Shown here: positions 35,299 through 45,541 of the stretch, piece by piece
Position numbering within the stretch: the first letter of the stretch is position 1
Layout: every line of letters begins with the position of its first letter
Source of the DNA: Thelonectria olida
Lineage: Eukaryota; Ascomycota; Sordariomycetes; Hypocreales; Nectriaceae
Reading direction: 5' to 3'
Assembly: GCA_020736575.1 (NCBI GenBank)
Contig: JAGPYM010000015.1
Location: 186,001-250,000 of the forward strand
DNA: 64,000 bases
Program-made: the position numbers and the translations under genes
Notes under the pieces: generated by a model
The model's input: only the letters and a program-made list of their open reading frames with translations
What the model was told of the DNA's origin: nothing
Databases searched by the model: none

Positions 35299-35635
35299 AT
35301 GAAAACCACTCTCGCTCTCGGTTTCTTCCTCTCGCTGCTTGCCGCCACCGCGGCCAGTTCGCTAGATCAGCGGGCTAATAAGAACGACTTCGCCGAGATG
35401 CCCATCGTCAATATCTTATCTCTCCCCGACGACTAGTATTATAAGGGAGCAGGTGCCGAAGAAGGCTATCAAGCGTGATAATAGTAACCTCGAGTCTTGC
35501 GCTTTATGCGATAAATGCATGCCATATTTTTATAAAAGCTGGTGCTGCAGATATAATAAATGCTATAAGAAGGAGTGCTGCTTGCTAGTAGCAGACTACT
35601 GTGGTAAGGATGGCTGCTGTTATATTTCTTGCTAA
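35299..35635 (+). CDS. Small secreted protein with 12 cysteines
   Basis: Exon 1 starts at ATG 35299 and encodes a clear signal peptide (MKTTLALGFFLSLLAATAAS) plus a short acidic pro-part. A 46-nt intron (35407-35452, GTCAAT...GAGCAG) joins it in phase 0 to exon 2, which ends at TAA 35635, giving 96 residues. Without splicing, exon 1 stops at a TAG after 47 codons. Exon 2 has a Lys-Arg site (AIKR) typical of Kex2 cleavage. After it comes a core of about 50 residues with twelve cysteines: C-x2-C-x2-C-x8-CC-x4-C-x4-CC-x6-C-x4-CC-x3-C, the last residue being Cys. The fold must be disulfide-locked. It resembles fungal effector or antimicrobial peptides in plan, but I know no family with this spacing. 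Exon 2 is AT-rich with A/T-ending codons, unlike its neighbours. The weak donor is the main doubt. Confidence 0.6.
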
Positions 35636-36218
35636 TCCTTATTATTAGCTGTAGTCTGTAAGTCCCCTCTGGGGAGTCTTTATGGGATGATAGTTGTTGC
35701 TTATGTTTTAAAGGATCGGCTTGCCATATTAGCCAGAGCCTAATGGTGAAACGACGGATTGGGTCTAATTTTGAGGTTGGGAACTCGATATTAGAGCGAG
35801 ATTGAGCTTGCTGGTTATTGGCAGTGTGGCCTTCTGCCTTGAAGTATGAAGCGCAGCAGTCACGATTGATACGTACATAAATATATCTTTCTCAAATCGG
35901 GGCTCACCTGCTTGTTTCACTGTCCGTACCTAGTCAATGCTGTAGTTGAGTAAATATGAACTTTGCATGATTCTTGGACGTGCACCGGCTACTATTACAT
36001 GCTGCAATACATCGCCTACACTTCTCTCTATCATATCGCCGTAGTCGGACGTCATGGATTGTTTCTTCATGGTCACAAGGCTTTCCAGATGGCCAGTTAC
36101 CAATTTCGTAGACTAGACTCTTCAAGCAGTCGAACAAAGAGGGATATGAACTATAGAGGGAAAAGAAAATACTGACATGACCGATCGACTCCAGAAAACT
36201 CCCCAACTAGTTATTCAA
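35636..36218. other. Intergenic between secreted protein and NLR gene
   Basis: No gene is seen. AT content stays high in the first 100 bases. Confidence 0.4.
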
Positions 36219-39119
36219 CTACGCGTTCCGTGCCCTTTTCTCCTTCATTCTTCTCTCTTCTTGCCTGCCGTCATCAAAATCGCGTCTCTTCTTTGAGGCA
36301 GCTTGACCGGCTTGGCTGGAGGACATCAGACCATCTAGAACCATATCTTTGCTGTTCACCTGCTCTTTCTTATCCCTGATAAGACATAGCAGCTTCTCTC
36401 CTGTCCTAAGGCGGAGGCGACCTTCCGTGGTGGAGCTGCTCGTGTTGTTCAAGTGTCTCTCAATGATATATTCGACGGGCTCCAGCCCAGCAGGGCAAAT
36501 GTCTGCGCCACCACTGATAAACTCCTCACACACGGCCATGTTAGCAAACGCCGTGTTCGTATCCATGCGATGAAGCTCTCTTAACCAGTCTCTCCAAGGA
36601 GTGGTTGTAAGCTCCTCTGTGTTCTTGAATGGTTCGTTTGGCTCGCAGCCTTGGGAGAGAAGACAGCGGATCAAGTCCGGGGAGGATGGCACTTTGTACT
36701 CTCTCCAAAACAGTGGCTTCCGAATCGCATGATATAAGAGTGGAAATTCGAGCGGAGTAGCCCGCTTCTTTGGAATGTAGTAACGTGTGCAGTTGGCCAT
36801 GCCAGACTCGACCGCCAGGAGAAGTGACATATCTTCTTGTTTGGTTGGGATTCCAAGCCCCACGCTCTGACTTGGTCGAGACGTTAGCAGGTCGGCGATT
36901 TCCTTCAACTTTGGCAAGATAGGAAACCCGCTGTCCTGAAACTCATTATCCGCTAGCTGTGCACGGCGAATGGCATCGATAATGAATGGCTGGAGAGACT
37001 CTTTCCCCCGAACAAGTAGGCGAGCAAGTTGGAGGCTCATGAGCGAAAGGGCGGCATTGGCATTGAAGCTCGGATCCGTGATCCGAAAGGCGGGAAGGCT
37101 CCAGATATGCGGTTGATCCAGGTACTCGAACACGGTTCTATGCATGAACCCAACTGTTGAATGCACGAGGGCGTTGTGAGCTTTGGACGCGCAGAAACAG
37201 ATTGAGGTAGAAAGATTCATTCGCTGTTGAAGCTCCAGCAGCCCACCACAGCGACTTCGCAGCCGTCCCTCCATCGGTGCACATAATGCGCGCTGCTCGG
37301 ACGCAGAGAATGTCTTCAGCGGACGACTATCCTCGCAGTTCAAGCCGCAGCTGTCAAAATGGGCCAGGGCAATGGTATAGACGGACGCTTCCTCTTGACG
37401 GTCAATTTGTCTCTGGTAGCAAATCCTTAGAATCTTGGCCATCTGCTCATGGTACAGGGGGTCAACCTTCTCTAGCATGTGCTGGAACAAGTCTTCGAGT
37501 TCGGGGGGAAGCCCATCCACACGGCGCTGGAGCTCTTCGATTCGATCGTAAGCAGCGAATCCATCGAGAATGGATCGGCAGGCCAGGACAACCCATAAGA
37601 ACACGCCTGCTGACTTGTCGATGAGCTGACGCAGGAGGGTATCCGCCCTTGTAGGGTCAGATTCAAGGAGACGCTCTAGGTATGGATGAGACCCGACAGT
37701 ATCCTGCACGTAGCTTGATATGTCATTCCGGGTCAGGTCCTCCAGACGAAGTGTGGGCCCAGAAGAGAAGGCGTCCACGCATATGGGGATAGGCCTGCTG
37801 GAAACGAGGACTTTGATGTCCGGATTCTTGAAAAGCCTCTGGACAAACATGACTCCGTCGAGGTAGTTTCCGACATACTCATCCAGCCCGTCGATGAAGA
37901 AACAGAAACGTCGTTGGAGATTCAAGCCGTTGGCAATCGTACCAAATGCGGCAGCCAACTCTGCCTTTGACGGGGGATTCGGCTTGGTCCCCCTGCCCTT
38001 GAGAATTTCCTGCCATAATCGTGGTAGCAGGGCGGGAATAAGGGAAGGTTCAGCGTCCAGGAGTTGGAATAGCACAGCTCTCGAGAGGCCGTCTTGAGAT
38101 CTTTGTTCTTCCGTGCCGAGATTCCAGAAGAAGAACGAGCAAATGCTAAGCGAAGACGACCCAGCCCACTCTTTCAGCAGATCTGCTGCCACTTTGTGCC
38201 CAGAGAGATACTTGGACAAGGTGGATTTTCCGCTCCCTGCTTTGCCGGAGATCCAATACATGCCGGATCCAGATCGAAGCCATTGCGACAGATCGTCCCA
38301 TTCCACTTCGCTGTGCGGAGGTTCCAAAGCCCATTCAAACGTTTTCGAGTGAGGCGGGTCAACACTGTCCTTTCTGTCGTCTATGCTGCGGAACCAAATC
38401 AAGTCCAACGCATTTCGTTGGCACATTTCCAGCAACCGTTCTTCGGCAGCTTCGGCGACAAGATCCTCGCGGTCCGTAGTTGCGTCGTGGATCAATCGCA
38501 TCACTCTGACGTCCCAGACGGCTGCGAAATCCTCTCTCGTCATATTCTTAAGCAGGTTTTCATCCTGGCCAAGGCCAGAATCTTGGAACACGTGCGTCAG
38601 CCTCGAAACGAAGTGAGACAGTTCCTGAATCAGCTCTTTGAACTTGTCCTTATCGGCGATGATCCAGCGTAGCTTTGCCGAGGGTGGGACGTCTTTCTGC
38701 CGCTGGCTCATTCTCAGCCGCATCGCACTGAACTCACGAGTGAGCCTCTCCATCCTTGCTTTGCTGATCATCGACACTCTTGTTGTAGGTGTTGTTTGCG
38801 AATTCCGAGTTGGCTTCAGCCCGTACCGTTCCTGCAATGCCCTACTCTCGCTTAGGAGGTGTTGGATGCTGGCCAAGATGCGAGCAACAGCCTGGTTCGT
38901 TGTAGATTCGTCGAGGCGCTGATCGTAATCCCCCTCAAACAGGCGAACGCGCTGCGCCCATTGCAAAAGCAGGACCTTCTCGACCTGGAGCTTTGCGTCG
39001 AGGATCTCGTAGTCACGGCCGAGGGAGCGGTGAGATGAAAAGCAGGAGAACAAATCAATACAACCCTTGAACGCCCCGGCTAAGCCCACAACACCCAGTG
39101 CGAGGCCGGCAGCCTCCAT
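36219..39119 (-). CDS. HeLo-NACHT NLR-like protein
   Basis: A single exon of 966 residues from ATG 39119 (MEAAGLALGVVGLAGAFKGC); the frame upstream has no ATG. Residues 1-195 form a HeLo domain: a hydrophobic first helix, a YEILDAKLQVEKVLLLQWAQ helix, and an RWIIADKDKFKELIQELSHFV helix. This is the membrane-attacking domain known from HET-S and related incompatibility proteins. A NACHT NTPase follows, with Walker A GKAGSGKST (292-300) and Walker B CFFIDGLDE (406-414), and later the winged-helix region. The last 350 residues have no ankyrin, WD or TPR repeats I can recognise, only scattered leucine-rich helices. In fungi such proteins act as self/non-self or stress receptors that trigger cell death. 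The C-terminus ends in a Lys/Arg/Glu-rich tail. It appears intact and lies beside the 12-cysteine protein. Confidence 0.85.
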   Translation of the reverse strand: MEAAGLALGVVGLAGAFKGCIDLFSCFSSHRSLGRDYEILDAKLQVEKVLLLQWAQRVRLFEGDYDQRLDESTTNQAVARILASIQHLLSESRALQERYGLKPTRNSQTTPTTRVSMISKARMERLTREFSAMRLRMSQRQKDVPPSAKLRWIIADKDKFKELIQELSHFVSRLTHVFQDSGLGQDENLLKNMTREDFAAVWDVRVMRLIHDATTDREDLVAEAAEERLLEMCQRNALDLIWFRSIDDRKDSVDPPHSKTFEWALEPPHSEVEWDDLSQWLRSGSGMYWISGKAGSGKSTLSKYLSGHKVAADLLKEWAGSSSLSICSFFFWNLGTEEQRSQDGLSRAVLFQLLDAEPSLIPALLPRLWQEILKGRGTKPNPPSKAELAAAFGTIANGLNLQRRFCFFIDGLDEYVGNYLDGVMFVQRLFKNPDIKVLVSSRPIPICVDAFSSGPTLRLEDLTRNDISSYVQDTVGSHPYLERLLESDPTRADTLLRQLIDKSAGVFLWVVLACRSILDGFAAYDRIEELQRRVDGLPPELEDLFQHMLEKVDPLYHEQMAKILRICYQRQIDRQEEASVYTIALAHFDSCGLNCEDSRPLKTFSASEQRALCAPMEGRLRSRCGGLLELQQRMNLSTSICFCASKAHNALVHSTVGFMHRTVFEYLDQPHIWSLPAFRITDPSFNANAALSLMSLQLARLLVRGKESLQPFIIDAIRRAQLADNEFQDSGFPILPKLKEIADLLTSRPSQSVGLGIPTKQEDMSLLLAVESGMANCTRYYIPKKRATPLEFPLLYHAIRKPLFWREYKVPSSPDLIRCLLSQGCEPNEPFKNTEELTTTPWRDWLRELHRMDTNTAFANMAVCEEFISGGADICPAGLEPVEYIIERHLNNTSSSTTEGRLRLRTGEKLLCLIRDKKEQVNSKDMVLDGLMSSSQAGQAASKKRRDFDDGRQEERRMKEKRARNA

Positions 39120-39552
39120 GATGGCTAGGCGGAGAGGTTGTTCTTGCAGAGTTAGAACAGGGGGAAACCTGAACAACTTAGAGAAACTTGAACAACCCCA
39201 TATAACAGGTAACTATGCACTGGTTCATGTACCTATTCCGTTGTGGCCTGATCTGTTCCAAGCAGGTAATGGTTGCGATTAGATGAGTCGAAGTGTGGCT
39301 GATGGAGGTTGGCAGTGGCTATGTTGTTGGTGACCCGCCAATCCAATGGCCGAACTGGCACGTTGACCATCTGGGCTTGGCCTCTATTACGCGTTCTGTG
39401 TGGGTCACACAGGCTGACCGACGGGTATACGCAGAAACAAGATGGTAGGATGCCTCACACAGGCTGAATGGGCGGTCCGCTTCACGCTCAGCCTTTCAAC
39501 TTGACACCTGCGGAGGCCTCGTCGATGTGCCTCCACGACTAACTCTCTTCAG
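39120..39552. other. Intergenic, upstream of the NLR gene
   Basis: The promoter region of the HeLo-NACHT gene (reading left). No coding motif is seen. Confidence 0.35.
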
Positions 39553-39813
39553 CCACCGCCCTATCTCAACGCAGATGTTTACCCGGAAGGCATTGCCGAC
39601 ACGGTTGGCACCTGGGCTGAGGACCGCGTGGTCGGAGGCGTAGCGCTTTTTGATCGCAGTGCCGAGGGTCTATTGTCACTCATGTCGCCGTCGTTAGAAC
39701 GAAAGCTGGAGTCGGATATTAACTACCCTGAGCTTGCTGATGAGCTATTTGAGATTCACAAACCACTAGGGATACCAGTGCTGGAACTCCGAAAACGCTC
39801 ACCTTCGTTCTAG
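39553..39813 (+). pseudogene. Fragment of a conserved fungal gene of unknown function
   Basis: An 87-codon frame begins [19 protein letters not shown], continues [15 protein letters not shown] and ends at TAG 39813. I recall this opening from an uncharacterised fungal protein family in which the aspartate is followed by a longer conserved region. Here the middle is missing or changed ([20 protein letters not shown]), and there is no start codon in frame. It looks like a deleted remnant. Similarity is from memory and not checked. Confidence 0.35.
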
Positions 39814-40200
39814 CGTTTTGATATATAGACTACCTAGTGTGATAATGACTACTTCCTCAAATCGGATAACTAAACACATCATGATGGCACGTCGCACGAC
39901 TAGCACATCTTTGTTATCCCAAGATATTTCGCCGTTTCAACCTAAGTCTCTAGGCGCCCACCCAGAATGGGGTAAGAAAGGTCGTAACAGCTCGATAAGC
40001 GCCTTCTCATTCTTACCGGGATACTCTTTCTACCAGGTACCTTATTTCCTCCGTGTCTCGGCACAACTTGGCGTTTTGCTGGCGCCCGGTCTATTCGCCG
40101 AGCTGCGTCAACACTCAGGCGCCCCTAGCTTGCATACCTTACCTGAATACCCTACCTGAATATCCGTTGGTTGAAGGAGACCCAATGCCGGATTTAAATT
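39814..40200. other. Intergenic
   Basis: Short frames only. The pentad-like run TACCTGAATACCCTACCTGAATATCC (two copies of a 14-base unit) lies at about 40140-40165. Confidence 0.3.
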
Positions 40201-41932
40201 CTAATGATGGTTTTCCTGCTCACTTTGCCCGCTTCTGTCTATCAGCTGCGCCGTGCTTCCATCGTCTGGCCTCGCCTCTTCAAATGTGCTCGCACGTTTC
40301 CCGTCCTCGCTCAATTTCTCCATTTGCACTTGCTGATAATGGGCTGCGACGCATCCCTCGCACATTCTCACTTGAGCGTTATCTTTCGGCAGCATTCCCT
40401 CAGCGACCCAGTTCAGAATCTTCCATGCCGCCTGTAGGAAGACCAAGTCCGCTATGAGTATTGCTAGGAGCATGGTGCCGGTGCTCTTCCTCTGGGGGAC
40501 TGAACAAATGTATTGCGAGACGATGGTTGCATTTTTGCATCCAATCTTCCCCGTTAGTGACCTTAAAGCCGTGTAACTCTCGTTGAGAGGGACCAGATGG
40601 TCATCCCCTCTTGTACCGGCGTAGGGAATGCTGGCAAAGCGATTGGCGATGCCTGAATTCCAGGGATAGCTATAGAGAAGCCCTCCCGATTGTCGGTTTG
40701 GGTCGTCTGGAGCCGAGATGGCGTATTTGAGGCCCTCTTCGTTCAAGAGAAGGTTTGGAGATTTGCAGCTGCCAAGATCCAAGGCAACGAGAGAATGCAA
40801 GAGCCTGGCGTGATGAAGCGCTTCTGAAACGACGGGCGAAGCAAAGTTCTAGAGAGTCCCGTCAGCTAACGTCTTTCTAGTGGCCCTCAGTTGCTGGTGA
40901 GCATACCTTGGGATGTTCATCTAGGTATGGGAGTTCGGGAACACCTGGGACCTGTTAGCACGTCCACCGAAAGTTTATCAAGCTCGTACCGTTATCAGGC
41001 CTATCGCCAGTTGATGCAAGGAACCAGCCTGACAGATTGAAAAAGCTCGGGGATCGAATGCTGTCGCATATGTCAGCTTGATTTGTCTGGTTAAAAAAGG
41101 AGAACATTAGTGAGCAGCACATACTCCATTGAATTGACTTCAGTCCTCGTATAATCTAACGCGGCACGAACCCAATAGCCTGAGTCGTCATCATTCTCAA
41201 GCCTCGTCTGTGACATGACCTGTAGAACTCCGGTAAAATATGCATTGAGCAGCCTAGTCCCCCACCAAACACTGGCATGCGTTGTCCGGTTGTCCTCGAG
41301 GACATACATGTATTCGTGAGCTGTGTCGGCAACATATTCCACCCCAAGGCTGAGGCTCATGGCTCCCGAGTCAGTCACGAGAATGCACGACGCTGTCGTA
41401 GTCATCGACGAAGTCCAGGAAAGCCAGCTTGAGGTACTTGTGGACTTGTCTTCCTTTTCAAGATTGAACTTCAATTTGCTAAGAAAGCAATCATCGAGGG
41501 TGTTGTCTAAATAGGCAACGGAAGGAAGGGATCGTTTTGTCCCGGCATCGTCAGCGTTCAAGAGCGTAATCGCCTTGACCTCATACTGAAAACCCAGAGA
41601 GCTGGCGAAGAAGCGATCTCCGACCGATAACAGCCTGGGTTGACATTTTACGTCCAGATTGCTTTCCCAATTGAAGGGCGGTTTCATAAACCACCTATGC
41701 GAGTCTGTTAGCTGGTTTCACTATCCCGAGGGCTGACGACATACGGTGTCGGTGCACTCAAGGTACCATTTGGGTCGTCTGTGAAAATGGTGTTCAAATA
41801 AAACCCACTCGAGGCCAGGTTGATGAGCGAAAAAATCACAGCCAGAATGACGCCGCCGACGATGGTCACTAGTGTGAACCACCGAAAGGGGTATGGCCTA
41901 GTGATCGGGTATTGAAACCACGAAGCATACAT
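40201..41932 (-). CDS. Conserved fungal membrane protein, five exons
   Basis: Exons 41932-41745, 41694-41125, 41060-40990, 40944-40907 and 40848-40201 give 504 residues. Phases agree at all four introns (50, 64, 45 and 58 nt), and the branch sites CTGAC or CTAAC are visible in several. The N-terminus is cytoplasmic (FQYPITRPYPFRWFT), then one helix (VTIVGGVILAVIFSLINLAS). A large outside part follows, with FNWESNLDVKCQPRLLSVGD, several cysteines and N-glycosylation sites. Near residue 430 there is a second helix (TMLLAILIADLVFLQAAWKIL), then an acidic, Ser-rich tail. I recognise the opening as typical of a widespread ascomycete family of unknown function. No enzyme or transporter motif is visible. 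Confidence 0.7.
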
Positions 41933-42305
41933 ATCTGCGAGGTATGAATGTGCTTGAGTTGGGGGATGAAGGGGACGGGAAATAACGGAAAGGTGGCTTC
42001 TTAATAAACGTGTGTATTACTACCGGAAAAACGCATGCAGTAAAAGTCCGCAATCCAAGCTAGGTAGTCACCGACAGATGCAGGTCTGACAGAGGTCCTG
42101 TCCTTCAATCCGTAGGTCGGTCATAGGTGCATCGGTGCCTGTTCCAGCTGAATCGCAGCACCTGGTGAGATTGTAACTAGTCTATATATAGAAGCTACAT
42201 GGGCCCTCTAAATGCAGACCTGCAAGGCAGGTTTATATTGATAACCAAGTTCTAATGAATCTGGTTGAGGGCGGATTGAGCCTGCAAAGCGAGACCTCCT
42301 GGTAG
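41933..42305. other. Intergenic
   Basis: The upstream region of the five-exon membrane-protein gene. No coding feature is seen. Confidence 0.35.
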
Positions 42306-42710
42306 CTAAAGTTCACCCATTGAGGAAACATCAATGGAAACACATATAGTGAGTGACCTGTAAGTGTGAAGCTTCTTAAATCGCCTTATCTTGAAAGAAG
42401 AGTGCCAAGACCCGTGGAGCGACAGGGGCAGACCTGTTAGCAGGGGACGATTCGCATGCCTCTGAAACCGCCTTGCCTTGGTGGGTAACGTCAGCTCAGC
42501 GAATTCCAGCGTCTTCTGGCTGTTTGCCCTACGGTTGCATATTAATTGCAGCATCTGGCGTTCTCTGCTCATAGATAAGACTGTCACGGTGCCATCACCA
42601 TCATACACCTTCATTTTGCATCCAACCCAGACTTTCTCTACATCTTTATGAACGTCCTGATTCGCTGATTCTGAATATTCAATCAGAATTGAGATCCCTC
42701 TTCTATCCAT
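42306..42710 (-). CDS. Hypothetical 134-residue ORF beside an AT-rich island
   Basis: ATG 42710 opens a frame of 134 codons, starting MDRRGISILIEYSESANQDV and then a VWVGCKMKVYDGDGTVTVLS segment that alternates like beta strands. The second half is basic and low in order. I recognise no family. It could be the first exon of a larger decayed gene. It begins at the border of the AT-rich island to its right. Confidence 0.25.
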   Translation of the reverse strand: MDRRGISILIEYSESANQDVHKDVEKVWVGCKMKVYDGDGTVTVLSMSRERQMLQLICNRRANSQKTLEFAELTLPTKARRFQRHANRPLLTGLPLSLHGSWHSSFKIRRFKKLHTYRSLTICVSIDVSSMGEL

Positions 42711-43168
42711 CCTACTATCTGCTTTTAAAGCTTTAGCCGCCCATTTCTACTATTACTCTAGCCTTTTTAATATATAATAACCGTTTAAAATATTATATTT
42801 TATTAATATTTAAATCCTTATATCTATTATAACCTACCTATTTTACATAAAAGCAATCAAGAGATAAGGTATATACTGGAAGAGTCTAGGTAGTAAATAT
42901 AAACAGTTAGGATATCCCAGTTTAATGGACCAGTTTTAGGCTACTCTTAAAAGTTAACTATTCATCTAAGATAACCAGGGTAAGCAGAAGTAAAGTGAAA
43001 GCTAAGCGGGGTGAGCTGAAACTAAGCTGGGACTAAACAGTCCTGAATTTGTCCTGAGCAAAAGCGGCGATGCCTTATATAAGCCTGATGTCTGGATTGG
43101 GGACACGTTACAAAGAATACTACTAGAGGGTTCAGTTAGGAGTAACGGTAGACGCTACTTCTTACAGA
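42711..43168. repeat. AT-rich island
   Basis: Bases about 42720-42860 consist almost only of A and T with runs such as TTAATATATAATAA and ATATTATATTTTATTAA. The following 250 bases contain short repeated GC-poor words (CTAAGC, AAGCTGGG). There are no frames of any length. This looks like RIP-degraded repeat DNA, but no element type can be recognised. Confidence 0.45.
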
Positions 43169-44143
43169 TTATAGCTTCAAAAGCTCGAGACTCTTTTCCC
43201 ACAACTTGCCCGGACCTTCTTCGTCATAAGCCCAGTCAGCATAGCCAGTAGGACCTCGGGCCGGAGGCTTCGCAACTTGGGTATCCTCCAAGTATAGGCC
43301 GCCCTTTCCCTCAAGTTCAGGAGAAACCGCTGCGAGGACAGTGGTAGCAGCTCCCTGTTCGGGGCTCTTCCAAATCTTGGCCAGTTCTTTGTTGTCCGCC
43401 CAAGCCTGTTTGACCTCGTCAGAAACATGGCGCTGGAGTTCGGTGGCAATACTGCCAGGGTGAACAGCCCACGCATGAAGGCCGCGGGCCCCGAATCGTT
43501 TTTCGATTTCTCGCGCTGTCCAGAGGTTGGCAGTCTTGCTCTGGCCGTATGCTTTCCAGGGATCATATTGACCCTCAAGAGTTAGGTTGTCGAAATGAAC
43601 CGAACCGCCCTGGTGGGCACAGGATGAAAGAATAATGACGCGAGAGTTGAAGGCGGGGGTTGATGAGTCAAGTAGGATGTCCTTCAGGAGATAGAAGAGG
43701 AGAAGATGACCCAGGTGATTGGTGCCGAACTGGGTCTCGAATCCATCTGTTGTACGGCCTTCAGGGGACGCCATGACGCCAGCGTTCTCAATGAGGATAT
43801 TTAACTTGGCGCTCCTGGACTTGAAGCTCTTTGCGCAAGCACGCACAGAGTCTAGAGAGCTCAGGTCAAGCTCCAGGAAGTGAACACGGGAAGCGTCCGC
43901 CAAATCGCCCAATGCCGTCTTGGCCTTGTCGACGTTACGAGCAGTCGCATAGATGGTGGCGCCAGTGCGGTAGATTGCACGAGCTGTCTCAACGCCTATG
44001 CCTGAAGAGCAACCGGTGATCAGGGCAACCTTTCCTGACAACTCTCCTTCCAACTCATAGTCATCGATAATGCGGCAAGCAGTAGGACGTGCATCGCCAG
44101 GACCGTTGAGGTTTTCATGAGCTACCACGTACTTTGAGGTCAT
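43169..44143 (-). CDS. Short-chain dehydrogenase/reductase
   Basis: A single exon of 324 residues from ATG 44143 (MTSKYVVAHENL). The classic SDR features are in order: nucleotide-binding TGCSSGIG near residue 37, ARN after the second strand (favouring NADP), DLSSLDSVR, the ENAGV motif, catalytic Ser in ILSSCAHQGG, and the YGQSK (Y-x3-K) dyad. A HPGSIATEL motif follows. The arrangement matches the retinol-dehydrogenase/WW-oxidoreductase-like branch common in fungi, which reduces or oxidises small carbonyl compounds or alcohols. No signal peptide is present, so it is probably cytosolic. The substrate is unknown. Confidence 0.85.
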   Translation of the reverse strand: MTSKYVVAHENLNGPGDARPTACRIIDDYELEGELSGKVALITGCSSGIGVETARAIYRTGATIYATARNVDKAKTALGDLADASRVHFLELDLSSLDSVRACAKSFKSRSAKLNILIENAGVMASPEGRTTDGFETQFGTNHLGHLLLFYLLKDILLDSSTPAFNSRVIILSSCAHQGGSVHFDNLTLEGQYDPWKAYGQSKTANLWTAREIEKRFGARGLHAWAVHPGSIATELQRHVSDEVKQAWADNKELAKIWKSPEQGAATTVLAAVSPELEGKGGLYLEDTQVAKPPARGPTGYADWAYDEEGPGKLWEKSLELLKL

Positions 44144-44635
44144 ATCGTTGGTGAGAGAAGAAGTACCTGGCAAGGGTAGGACAGATGTCGAGGAGAAAAG
44201 ATGTCGTTGGCTTTGTTTATATGCGATTTCTCAGCTGGCATTTCCGCCATTGATGTGTCTAATGGAAGCTGGACTGGAGTTCGTCCATATCAGCAGGTTG
44301 CAGCAAACCATTCTAGCATTTACACACTGAACCCTACCTGCGGCGTTTCCCCCCGTCTTCGACCCAATGAGCAACTTGAGATCACGGCAAGGCCCGCTCA
44401 TGGTAAGTGCTCAGTCACCACCCATTCTGAGCGGTGTTGGCCCCCATCGTATCAGCCATCTGCATTAGCTCGGAGCTGCGACGCTCGATTTGATTGGTTT
44501 CAATATTGCGTCACCCACGCGAATGCAGCCTGCTGACTTGCCTTAGTTTCATGCTCGCATTGTTATTTTGCTTCAGTAGAAATACATGTGTACTTGGGAA
44601 TCACCATCTCATAAAGCCTTGTCTCTTCCTCACAT
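44144..44635. other. Intergenic
   Basis: The upstream region of the SDR gene and the 3' region of the bZIP gene. Nothing else is seen. Confidence 0.35.
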
Positions 44636-45541
44636 CTAAGTATCATGCCAATGCAGTCGTTTTTCACCTCTACACTCCCGCCATCTGTTTGTTGCTTCCA
44701 ATACCTCGGGACAATCTTGAAGTAACCAACCCCATTTGCGAATGAATGAAACCGATGCTTCCCAGCCGCTCGGACTGCAAGGCTCCCCCCAGATGATCAG
44801 ACTTGGCCTCTCTGTGCCGTCGTAATTCATCTCAGCAATGTCAGCGCACAGGTCATCGTCGTCCATAACATTTGCGGCAACTGCTTGTATCACATTGTCT
44901 CTGAACCTGGGGAACGGGAATACATCAAGCCAAGGATGATGCATGATCTTTTTCTGCACAGCGGTAGGTTCCAGATTCTGCGGGCAGGACGCTGAGTACC
45001 GCAAGGGGCCGCTCTGATTAAAGGGCGAGACGATATCCTCAACGCACAGGATGTCCGGCCGGAAGCCCATTTGAAGAGCATTCTTCGCCATGGCGATGTT
45101 GATGTTCAAGGTGATGAGAAATGGGAGTTCCGACAACCGGGGTGTTTTCATCGTGTAGTGGACGTAAGCATCACGTGCCAGTGCAAATATCCTCTCTCTG
45201 ATATCAGAGGTTTCAAATACTTGGCAAGCATGTCGAATAGCGTCCAAAGCAATCTCTGTTGAGCCCTGGGGTCCTAATTCCCCAGGTTGAACCACAACAC
45301 CGGATGCCTGTCGGTTCCGCTGGCGCTGAAGACGAGCTCTTTGGTCCGTTTCAAGTCTGTGAGCAAGCAAGCCAGAAGATAGTGGGATAGTGGCCAACTA
45401 ACATTGAGATCTCTTGTTGAGTCGGTTTTGTCGCCTCCTGCGCTCTGCCGTGCTTGTGACACCGGTCCAGTCTTCCGCGGGAGTTTGGACCAGTAACTGC
45501 TGGGGCATGCGCTGGAGGACAATGTCAGACGAAGTCTCCAT
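44636..45541 (-). pseudogene. bZIP transcription factor with DUF3425, frames do not join
   Basis: ATG 45541 starts METSSDIVLQRMPQQ and leads to a basic region, ERRRRQNRLNKRSQ, typical of fungal bZIP proteins. A GTTAGT donor (45404) and an ACAG acceptor about 50 nt on define an obvious intron. The downstream frame that carries the DUF3425 domain (DQRARLQRQRNRQ, then HPWLDVFPFPRFRDNV and a W-GEPCSPSGWE-WG region) is one base out of phase with that splice. The in-phase route ends soon at a TAG. Either an unusual splice is used or a one-base change has broken the gene. The DUF3425 part itself is intact to TGA 44636. These proteins are presumed nuclear regulators; targets are unknown. Called broken with moderate confidence. 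Confidence 0.55.

Noticed and set aside
38094..38672. A 192-codon plus-strand frame opposite the HeLo-NACHT gene
   Set aside because: Antisense to the NACHT P-loop region, whose motifs are clear on the other strand.
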